NCBI GenBank assembly: GCA_963971305.1
Contig: OZ020303.1
Location: forward strand, 42,954,106-43,018,105
Reading direction: 5' to 3'
Length of the DNA stretch: 64,000 nucleotides
From: Arcuatula senhousia
Taxonomy: Eukaryota; Mollusca; Bivalvia; Mytilida; Mytilidae
Shown here one piece after another: positions 49,101 to 61,100 of the stretch (the first letter of the stretch is position 1; each line of letters begins with the position of its first letter). The notes below the pieces were generated by a model, which saw nothing but the letters and a program-made list of their open reading frames with translations, had not been told where the DNA came from and did not search any database. The translations under genes and the position numbers were made by a program.

Positions 49101-52100
49101 TGCCAAAGTTCGAGTTTTTCTTTGGGTTGTCTTTAGGGGAGGTTATACTGCGCAATGCGGATAACTTGAGTGCCACGTTACAGGCAAAGGATATGTCTGC
49201 AGCAGAAAGCAAATCAGTTGCTTTAAAAACAGTGAAAACATTGAAATCCATGCGTACTGACGAATGCTTTGGTTTATTTTGGGAAAAGACCACACGGAAG
49301 GCGAAGTCAAAAGATGTCCAAGATCCGGTACTTCCAAGAAAGCGAAAAGTGCCAGCTAGGTACGAAATTGGACAAGGCCCCTCCGAATATCACAAAGACC
49401 CGGAAAGTTTCTATCGCCAGATGTATTTTGAAGCCTTAGACCACATCACACAAGCTATCAGTGACAGGTTTGAGCAGAAGGATTTCCAGGTCTACAGCAA
49501 CACTGAACAGTTGCTTTTGAAATGTGCGAAGGGGGAGGATTACGAATCGGAATTGGCATCTGTTGTTGAGTTTTACGGGAATGACTTTGAAGAAAGGAAT
49601 CTCAGATGCCAATTACAAACATTCAAAACCATATTTGAATGTGAAACAAACGAAGTTGTTTTAAGTGACATCATTAACTTTTTCAAGGGCATGACAAAAC
49701 GTGAAAGGTTGCTTGTGGAAGAGGTTCTAAGAGTGCTGTTGTTGGTTCTTGTAATGCCTGCAACAAATGCTACTAGCGAAAGATCGTTCAGTGTATTAAG
49801 AAGAGTAAAAACTTACCTTCGGTCGACAATGACTCAATCCAGGTTAAACAGTCTAATGGTCTTGCATGTACACAAGGAACATACAGACAATTTGGATCTC
49901 TGTGATGTGTGTGATGACTTCAACTTTTCAGAGCACAGGCAAACAATTTTTGGAAGATTCAAGTAACTGAAGCCGTTTGAAGTTATAACGAATGATCGAG
50001 GTGGAGACAAATATAAAGATGACAGTCTTGAATGCATTATAGGACAGTGGATATAAAATTTGCATAAGTCTTATATGTAGAATGTCATAGTCTCGTCATA
50101 TAAATGTATAATGTATTAATAAAGTGAGAATAATCAATTTGAATTAATACAAATATTTCTGTTATTTAATGATTCCACTAAAAAGTGACCTTTCTAAAAT
50201 ATAAAATTAGGAGCTCGGAGAGGCCGAGAATGCAGGATTTTGCATCTTTTACCCCAGAGCTTCTGGGGGCCTTGAGCGGCCCCCAGACCCCCTGCCGAAA
50301 GACCACCTCGCTGCGCGAGGTGGGAGGGTCACTTCGTGACCCTAATACTTGAACCGTACCAATGTTATTTTGCTTCCTACGCCACTGATTTGAGAAACTT
50401 GAGAATAAAGCTAAAACAACTTAAAATACGGTAAATGGAGAATATACAATGAGTCTTCAAGAATGTATTTCAGTTTTGAACTAGTGTTTCCGGCAGGCCT
50501 TTATTTTATGTATAAATCAAAAGAACTTTGTAAATATACAATATTTTCTGACCTCCTTTTCATTATGAATCATGGGGGTTTTTGTAGGGTTTTGACCATT
50601 ACTGTTTATCTTTTATTGCTGATCAAACAAAACCATGAATTTCTAGAGCTACTGAGCTACTTGAAGATCTTAGACCTATTTACACATTAATTAAGTGTAT
50701 CAATGTAATAAATTTTTATGACCTTCCTAGACCACCCATGATTAACTTTCAATCATTTTATAATTTGAGGCACCCATATGTTAAAAAAATAAAATATTAT
50801 TTTTGTGCAAAGAAATGTTTTCCTGTACTACAATGTTTGAATTAAGCAAGGACATCAAAATCTTAATGCAAATGTTTTTATTTATGTGATTGTACATGCC
50901 TTGATGTATATTTAGTACCTATATATAAAGTTTCTGGAAAGATAGTTTTTACTGTATATATAATGAATGAAACATGGTTGCAGTGAAGGAAATATCTTGT
51001 ATTTAGCTAGAGGCAAAGAAATGATAAAAACAAGTAGAACAAATTGGGTGGTCTTCTACACCTGTGAAATTCATTTGGTCAGATTTGAAACATCCCTTGT
51101 TGTTTTACTGTTGAAGGTGATTTATTGTTTTATGCCAATAAAGTTCTTGATAATGACAAAGTGATCTTTGATGTTTATCAATGAAAATTTTTGTTCATTA
51201 CCATGACTTTGTTATAGGCTTAAGCTTAGGTTATTACTTTCTTCCTAAAATTTGTCATATATGGCTTAGTTTGGTATGCTTCAAACTACATGTATAAATA
51301 TTTTAAACCAAAACTCTTTAATAGATATATATTATAAAAGAAAAAGGAAAATATTTTCATTTCAGACAAAAACAGTTTAAACAACATTTTTGGTTGGTTA
51401 TCCATTACACAAATAACTTAGTTCACTATGAACTTAGCTCCATAAATCCCAAGCTATAGGTGGGCCACATTATCTCTTTTTAAATCACTTTTTATTTTAA
51501 GGGATAAATAAATAAAGCCATTTGTTATGTGATCACAAAATATCCAAAACGGGATTTAACCAAATATAATATTTCAATGTCATCTACACCATTTTCCTTA
51601 CATTATGTAAACTGAATTTTATAGACGTCTCTATAAAACTGTTAGATCACACAGCATCAAATTGTATACATTTGTCTTCCATGAAAGGTATAGAAGATAC
51701 CCAAAGCATGTTATAATCATATTTCATAAAAAAGGAGAATTTTAATACATTTACCACCCAATAAAATTGCCTTGTGTTAAAGTTAAGGTTACAAATGGAT
51801 ATGGGTCTATTTTTAAAACTTTTAATTGGTTTTAATACATCAATTTTTACCGATTATACACTTTGTTCAGTCAGACAGCTCCTTTTTTCTTTTTTTCTTA
51901 AAGAGACTTTTTTTTCTAAATTTTTTTTCTCAAAATGAAAATCATAGAATTTTAATAAGATAAGAAGTTAAGAGTTAAAAAAGTTTACACACCCTTGTTT
52001 TTATGGACATTTTTACTTGTACAAAGTAATATTTTGGTACTTAGTTTATATGTATATCTATCAAGCAGAGCTTCTCATGCAAACCTTTAGTTTATGACTT

Positions 52101-55100
52101 TTTGATTCTACAGAGAGGAATTGTGGTTTATTGTGTAGCCAACTTACAATGTGTTTTTGCTGAAAACTTTGCAGTAATTGCCAACATGTAAATTATTTTC
52201 TAGCTGATTCAATTGATTTCTGGAAGAATCTTACCAATTTATTGCCCTTTTATTTTCCAGACCAATACCACCCTTGAAATGGAGCAGTTTGAATCCAGAA
52301 TCTTTAGTGGAATATATAGAAGACAATTATTCAAATACTATTCCCAAAGTGGAGGTCATGAAAGATATGATGAAAGAGGTAAACCATATTTTTACCTTTA
52401 TGCTTAACATTATCCAGTAACTCCACCCTAAAAGGTTTGGAGACATAATTTCTCAGAAATTAATTGACAAGTTTTGAAGTGTTATTAGTCCGGAGCAACT
52501 GAGTTCACTTTTGTTACGACTTGAGTTAGCGTCATTGATTTCTTCTGTTCAGTTGTTTTTGTGTTTTTTCGTGCTGTTCTCATTAATGTTTACTGGTTTT
52601 GTCGTTGCCCTTTCAGACTTTTGACATTTGTATGCCCTATTGGTACCTCTTTGCTTCCTCCCACATTCAGCAGTGGAATATTTATAGATAAATTTTTGTA
52701 GGAACTAGAGGATAAAATTTTTGAAAAAAAAATGCTTGAAAGATGGTGTTGATATTTTTGTTCCTTTCTGTGTTTAGAGCCGTGTTGATATACCCTTCAT
52801 TATTTCTGGTTTAGATTGTCATCATAGTAGTATGTTATAGATGTATGATTATGACGAATGCATACCATTATAATGTCTACATGCACCTACAAAGATGCAT
52901 GTTTCACCCCTTAAAGGTGCATCTAAGTTGTAAGACATATGTAGTATATAACTTTATTTTTAATATTCATGAGCAATTAACTTTTTACACTAGATGGCAT
53001 ATTATATACATTTAAAGCTATTTTGTTACATAATTTCCCTGTGTTGACAAATCATCAATCAACCACACACATTGAATGATTATATGATAATTTTGGTCAC
53101 CTTTATGTCACATTTTTACAGCTTTGCACCCTGGAAATTTCATTAACGTATATATTCATCACACACATTCAGAGAGAGAAAAACATGTGTTATCTTACTT
53201 AAGCATTAAGCATGTTTTAGTGCATGGTACACATGCTAATAGTAGAAAATAAAGAATATTAAAGAAGTTTACTAAGTTTAATTTGTTAGCGATGGGGTTA
53301 GTGCTATTATCAAAGATGGTTCAAGTTAGTTTTTATCGATAAATCTTTTTCAATTTTCAAATTAAAAAGAAAACACACACAGCAATATGTGTTTTAAATG
53401 AATTTAAAAATCATTTTTGAATTTATTATATTTTTCAGGCTGGGATAACTACAGGGTACCAAGAAAGACCATGCTTAGATCCCACAGACACTTGGTGTCC
53501 TGACACAGCTCCTAACAAACATACTGGGGCGGTAAGTTGATATAGTTTAAATATAGGGAGCAACCATTTGATTTTTATTGTGGGGCTATGGTGAAATTTT
53601 AAATAACAAGTGAAGCCAAAAATCAAGAAATAGTGCTTTGAAATGAAAAAAATGGTGCATTGGCTGAAAAAAATTATACTTATTAAAGTTAAAAAAAAAT
53701 TCAGGTTCTGATTTTTTTCGAAAATAAAAAGGCAGTATGAAGAAAATATCCATAGCCCCTTAAAATAAAAAGGTTGCTCTTTAAAGCTGATTTTTTTTGG
53801 CAAAGAAGGGGGAAAATAGAAGAGAAACACACATGATCAGAAAGGTCTGTGTGGGGTACATGTATAGAGCACCATGATCAGATTAAATTTTCTAAATCAG
53901 ATTTGTGATCTCAAACACTAGAGTTATGGTTGTTACAAGTTCACTGCACACACATTTACATTAAGTCATACCACTCTTTTACAAAGTCATGGCGACAAAA
54001 GAATTCATTGACATTAAAATTTGTTTGGCGTAAAAAGGGGCTGGGTAACCCAAGAACTTCAAATAGTGAATATTGTGACCTCAACAACCTTTTGACGCTT
54101 TAAGAATAAAAACAGATATTGCATGTGTGGATCTTTATATGATGCATGCTTAACATGTGGTTGTTAAAACTTTTTTCAAAAGATAGTTAATATTTTTTTA
54201 CCAAACATAATATCATGTTTAATAATCTTGTCTGTAATTAGGACCCTTTTATTGTATTGGGCTACACTTAATTGACCAAACTTACAAGAACTCTATACAA
54301 TAGGGCTTTAATTTCAAGTTCCTATGCTTGTGCTCTTTGAACATTCAACCAACCCCTGGGCTTATATGCGATCATTGTGACTTTTATATAGGCATTCAAC
54401 ACCCACCATGCTTTTTAAAAGTTTGAACCATTGTATAAGAAAGGAATGTTTAGCTGTTATTGACTTGAAGATCATATTTCACTGCTGTAATTAAGATGGT
54501 CAAAACCTACAGCTATGTTTTATCTAAAGCTCAAATCGTGAAACCTACACCCAAAAAATTTAACTGATCAAAATTACTACACAATAGAAGGTGAACAAAG
54601 ACGAAACAAATTGAAGATAAAAAGCGCCAGTCTTGTAAAAGTTGAATTCAAATCTTATATAAAGAATTTCTATGTTGGTGTCAATTATGATTTGTTCGCT
54701 ATCATAAGATTAAATAGGCTATGATTTTCTGCAATATGCAAGTCACTGCTGTTTGACTTATGAATGAAAAATCTTGCATCAAGTCAAAGATTTATTAATA
54801 AATTTTTTAATTTATTTTAATATGGAAATAGTACATAACATTGTTGTTAGAAAATTTTGTAGTAGTACATACAATTCAAATTTTATTTTAAAATTAAGAA
54901 TGAGTGAATTAATTTGTATAAGAATTCAAAATATTTGCAATATATTTACCATAAAAAGTTATTTTCTGGCTATTTTTATTTCAAGGTGAAAGGAATATTC
55001 TGCTCTAAAAATCAACATATTTTACATTTATACATGTTGACCTCTGCAACAGCTTTGTACAAAAGATTGACTTTAGATTACATGTAAATACAGACTGAAA

Positions 55101-58100
55101 AAAGCATACAGGCATTCTTTGAAGAAAAGATGGAAAAAATTAAAATAGTTATGATTGTAAAAAAATCTACCTCATAACCTTGAAAAATTTGTTATTGGTA
55201 AATTGAAGATGGGTTGAGTTTGGGGATTTCTCATTAGATGGGAGGGTAAAATTGTTTATGACCCCATAGCCCATAGGAGCAACTTAGTAATGACCGTTTC
55301 ATTTTCCTTTTTAGATCCCAGACATTGGTGCTGAAATGACTGGGGGATGTTCTGGGTTTGCTGAAAATCTGATGCAATGGCACGAAGACTTGATAGTTGG
55401 GGGTGCCAAGAAAAATAAAACTGGTCACATTGTTAGGTAAGTTGAAAAGTCATTGAAACATCTTAAGATTTTTATGATTTTATCATTTATTTTGTTCATC
55501 TTCATCCTGTTTACTAAGATTGTAAAATATGAAAAAGGTCAGTAAACAAGGTTAAAAAAAATAGGTAAAAAGTTAATGCTTTTGGCAAAAATGTTATAAG
55601 CTGGTATTTTTTCACCTTTTGCCAAACTCTCAAGTGGATACTAAATGTGAAGAACATGTTTTGGGAAATTTTAATTCTTTTGTTTACATTCTGAATCATT
55701 TTTTCCATTGTATAACCCAACAATCTAAAAAATGAATAGTAAACACAGGTAATTTTTGCTAGGGTTTCAAGTGAAATGTAAATTTTTTTAAGAAGGTCGT
55801 AAAGTTGAAAATAATTTTAAAGTGTAGCTGATTACAGTGGATAGGAGATTGATCAGATCTTTGGAGTGTAGTAAGAGATCTTTTGTAAGCTGTGACACTA
55901 GTTTTAAATGATGAGTTTTCTTCATTGGGTAATCAGTCCATACATCTGACTCCGTGAAGTGCAAACCATTCAAATCACTATACAAAGTCATTCTATAGGG
56001 GTAGCCCAAGCCATTTTATCTTGACCTATTCTTTTTAATTCAAAAAGTAAATGGAAATTTCTCTTTACGATTTATATTAACTGTAAAAGCCGGTTATAAA
56101 TAGGAAAAATATCTTATGTAAAGGGAAGAGACAAATATAAAATGATGGGTTTAAAGTCATCAATGGTTATCATTAAATCCTTATAAATCTCTTTAAATAT
56201 CAATATAGTTTCTGATAATAAATTTCATGCATGTATGACTACATGATAGAAATATAGACCAAAGCTTTTCAGTGGGGTGGTTCTTTGTGAGAAAAAATGT
56301 TCCTTACTCTATGACATTGCAAATATATGGAAATTTTAATGTTACCTACATCATGTATGTGATATTTATTATGCCCCCACAATGACATTTCTGGGGACAT
56401 TAAGTTTTTCTCAGATAATGTACATGAGAATGATTTGAAATTTGGCAGGTTACTTCAGTATGCATAACGGTATGTCCTAAGAGACTTTCAGACCTGTTAG
56501 AAAATTACCTCCTACTTGAGCCCTACATGGGAGCATCTGTATTCCATGGATATGTTCCTTTTCATGCCCCATAGATCTACGAAATAGTGTTCAGGTCTGC
56601 CGTGCGTCCGTCCATTCATCTGTCTGTCCATCCCAAATGTTGCAAGAAGAGTTATTATGTCTTTTGAACATACCCTTATTAGCTCACCTTGCCGAAGGCA
56701 ATGTGAGCTTTTGCAATCACTTGGCGTCCGTCGTCCGTCGTCCGTCGTCCGTCGTCCAACTTTTCAAAAATCTTCTTCTCTGAAACCGCTTGGCCAAATG
56801 TAATGAAACTTGGTAGGGTTGTTCTGTAGTATGTCCTCTACAAAATTATCGTTCGAAATTTTGATTCGACAAAAAACATGGCCGCCATGGCTAAAAATAG
56901 AACATAGGGGTAAATTGCAGTTTTTTGCAAATTACTCAAAAACGGTAACAGATATCAAAATTCTGGCATAGGGTTAAAGTGATCAGCACCTCAAGATCTA
57001 CCTGCCCAGAAATTTTCAAGTAGATCCAACAACGGATGTAGGAGTTATTGCCCTTTTTCTGGATTTTTTTCAAAAATTTTACTTATTTAGCCCTATATCT
57101 TGAAAACTATACAAGATATTTCAAAAATTTAAATTGCATATGACTAAGCACATCAAGATCTACAAAAGTTGTAACAGAGTCAAAGTTGTAGGATCATTCC
57201 TTTAGGAGTTATACCCCTTGGATTGTAAAAATTGACCATATTCACAGTTTTTTGTTCAACTTTTCAAAAATCTTCTTCTCTGAAACTGCTTAGTCAAATG
57301 AAATGAAACTTGGTAGGGTTGTTCAATAGTATGTGGTCTACAAAATTATCGTTCGAAATTTAGATTCGACAAAAAACATGGCCGCCATGGCTAAAAATAG
57401 AACATAAGGTAAATTGCAATTTTTTGCAAATAACTCAAAAATGGTAATAGATATTAAAATTCTATTTGGATAATAATGATCAGCACATAAAGATCTACCT
57501 GCCCTGAAGTTTTGAAGAAGATCTTACAATGGTTGTAGGAGTTATTGCCCTTTTTCTTGTTTTTTTTTCAAATTTTGCTCTTTTAAGGCTTATATCTTGA
57601 AAACAATACAAGATATTTGAAAAATTTAAATTGCATATGGTTAAGCACATAAAGATCTAAAAATAATGTAATGGGGTCAAAGTTGTAAGACCTTTCTTGA
57701 TAGGAGTTGTTTCCCTTAGAACATTAAAATTGATAATTCCACAGAGTAGCAGTCCTTTAATGAAATATCCAGCATATAAGTATCATCGAATACAAGGTGA
57801 GCGATTCAGGCTCCTGGGAGCCTCTAGTTTATTTTGTATTGTGACTTAAAATTAAAATCTATATTCTTGTATGTGTGAAAACAGTTTAACACTATTATAA
57901 AACTTTGGGTTAGATCATGGAAAGTTTAAAAATTCCTAACCCAATTATAATTTTACAGAGCTGAAGCCCTGCAGTCTGTTGTCCAACTCATGGCAGAAAA
58001 ATCTCTATATGAATATTGGCAAGACAATTATAAAGTACACAGCATCGAATGGAGCCAAGACAAAGCAAAACAGGTCCTGGAAACATGGCAGAGAAAATTC

Positions 58101-61100
58101 ATAGATGTATGTACTTTATCTTAACATGTAAAATCAAATAATTGACTGCATGATTATACTATTAAAAGTTTCTTGTTAGGAGGTTTATCATGTGCAGGTG
58201 CAGAGGATCAAAAGTTTGTGCATGTTCTCCAAGTTATTTAATAAGTATTTTTTGAAAATTGGCCCAAATTGTTACCACCATCTTGAATACATCACATTTT
58301 AGTACAAAGTTAAGGCTCGAATGTCAAAATAAAAAGCTATTTTATGATATATGTAATTTGTCTATCAAAAATAGTTTTGATTTATATACCCTTTCATGTT
58401 CAAATATTATGTAAACATAAAATGGGTTTTAGTGCAAATTATTTTCTTATGATTATTTTTTTCTATAATGTGTGGTTAATGAGTTTTTTCTCCCTTTCTA
58501 ATTTTAGGTTGTCACTAAAATGTCTGGACAACAGAATACATCTGATTCTGTGTATGGGTTTGCTACCACTTCATTGTTGGACATTATGTCAGAATTTTCT
58601 GGGATCAGTGTGGTTAGAGTGGCCTTTGGGTACATTCTTATGGTAAGTAAAAAAAAAGGGTTGAAACATTGCTATAATAACCTTAAAAGCAGAAATCTTA
58701 TGAAGGATTTTTTCCGTATTTCGTTTATCTTTTCTCCATGGGTTTAAGTAATCATTGAAATTGAATCCCCTCATGTGAAAGTATTTAATTGAAAAGAGTA
58801 TTTCAAAATTACAATTTCGCAAATTTGTCCACACGAAAATATATGGTTATACAGTATTGCTCCCATTAATTTACATTAGCAACCTTAATAGTATTAAATA
58901 TATAATATATATATAAAGGCAGAAGTTATATTGTCCAAAATTACTGCAAAAATGTTGATATCAGTAAAATCAACAATTTCAACTGCCTTACTATGAATTG
59001 ATATTCTTTTTCAGGTTGTTTATGCCTGTGTTTCTTTGTTAAAATGGAACAATGCAGTGCAGTCTCAGAGTGGTATAGGTATAGCTGGTGTTCTCCTGAT
59101 AGCCCTGTCTGTGGCTGCAGGCCTTGGCATCTGCTGTGTCTTGGGAATACCTTTCAATGCAGCCACCACCCAAATCATACCATTTCTGGCCTTGGGCCTG
59201 GGAGTAGATGACATGTTTCTAATAGCCCATACATACTCAGAAAATGCTGAAAAGAAAAATATTCCATTGAATGTGAGTACTAGTACATAAATGGAGAAAT
59301 TAAGCTAATTTATAACATCAATTCTTAAGAACTTTATTAGATATTTTAATATGCGAGCGTAGCGAGCTCACTATTGTAGAGAGTCTGCCAAATTGCACGA
59401 GACTCAAAATACGATGGCTGAAAATAAATTCTGTCACCGGAAACATTCGATTTTCGGAAGTTTTCGAAAATGTCTGCGCGTGCTGAAAAATTGCGGGAAA
59501 TAGTAATACTTCGTCCCAAATTATCTCGTCCCAGGCATTATTCGAAATTATCAATGGAATAGATTATATTTTTGTATCTACGCGAGCTTTTAAGGCAATG
59601 TCTTTCTCATATTATAATTACTTCATCTTGAATGAGTTTTGAGGACGTTTTACTTTCAACTTAATTTCGTTCCATTGCATTAATTGCACAGTCAAGGTTT
59701 TAATAGCAATTTATAAGCTAATTATATTACATAACATTTACACTATATTATTGAATTATTATTTATAGGAACAAACTGGTGAATGTTTAAAGAGAACTGG
59801 TGTTACAATACTGCTGACTTCCTTTAACAACATGTTGGCTTTCTTTACTGCAGCTATTATCCCTATCCCTGCTCTTAGGGCCTTTTCTTTACAGGTAGGT
59901 TAATTGATAAAACATTATAATGGATCTCCTTTATTTTTTGAAGGGGGGAAATAAAACAATTGTAGTTTTACAGCCACATGTCCCATTTATAGAGCTTGGT
60001 GTATTGATATGATAGTGACATAAAAGTCATAAATTTATGTGTGCCATATTCTAATTTTATTGAAAATTTTGGTATTGTGACAGCAACAATAGCCTTTCTA
60101 CATCTTGAGTTTTTAAAGGGTAAAAATAAAACAATTGTGCCACATGTCCCATTTGAGCTTTGCATAGACATGAGAATGACGTTAAACTAAATTTTACTTT
60201 TATCTAAAATTTTGTATTGTCATAACAACAATAGTTTTCTGCATCTGTTTTTTTTATATAATCTTTCTTTTATATCTTCTTTTGTATACCTTGCAGGCAG
60301 CTATACTGATCCTGTTTAACTTAGCTTCCATAGTTCTAGTTTTCCCTGCCATCTGTAGCATAGATCTACAAAGAAAAGATGACAAGAGAATGGATATCTT
60401 CTGTTGCTTCCAAAGGTATGTGGGGAAAAATTCTTGCTATTGAGAAGATTGATAAATCTCTATAATAATTACTGCCAATAATGCAATATGTTTTAGTGTC
60501 ATATTTGAAAAAAAAGAATAATGTTCATGTTTATTTCTGTATACACTCCTATTTGAATGTCAATGAGCAATTAAGTGCTGACTTAAGTTTGCTCATACTA
60601 AGAATTTAGTTATGGAAGACAAAAATAAAATTTTCATATTTTTTCAGTTGTTAGTAGTAGATTAGTAACAAATTAAAATGATTTTCAGTTTTGCTGATAC
60701 TAAGAACTTGGTAATGGAATTACAGCCTAGATATGATTATCAGTTGAGAGAACAGAGTCCCCCACCCAGCTACAGCTCTAGCAATCCTCCCCAGTATAGT
60801 CCCAGCCCCCCTCCCAGTTATGCCTCATCAGTACTTCACAACACAGTAGCACAGACTGCTCCAGAGGGTGTGGTCACAAGCCTGGCACCTCATGAGGGTG
60901 TGTTTGCACCAAGAGGACAGGCACCAGGTCAGTATTATCATATTTTTTTCACAATAATTTGTATCTGTTTTTAAAAGACCATTTAAATCTTTATTAAAGA
61001 ATATGTGAGATGGTCAACATCCAACATGAAAACATAACCCCCTCCCTCAATAAATTATTGTATAAAAGAGACAGGTACTTATTACATTACACTTTATACA

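Larger units (their letters stand above)
45706..50387 (+). mobile_element. Complete hAT-like DNA transposon in Patched intron 5
   Basis: Left end CATGGGCGTAGGAAC and right end (reverse complement) CAGTGGCGTAGGAAG form imperfect terminal inverted repeats of the CAG..CTG hAT type. ATTTG flanks both sides (45701-45705 and 50388-50392). That is a 5-bp direct repeat, shorter than the 8 bp usual for hAT, so either the family differs or the outer bases have mutated. The 4682-bp element carries one intact three-exon gene on the same strand as Patched, with a polyadenylation signal (50118). GGTACGG/CCGTACC repeats lie near the left end and a row of hairpins near the right. Nothing visible prevents it from being autonomous. 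Confidence 0.85.
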
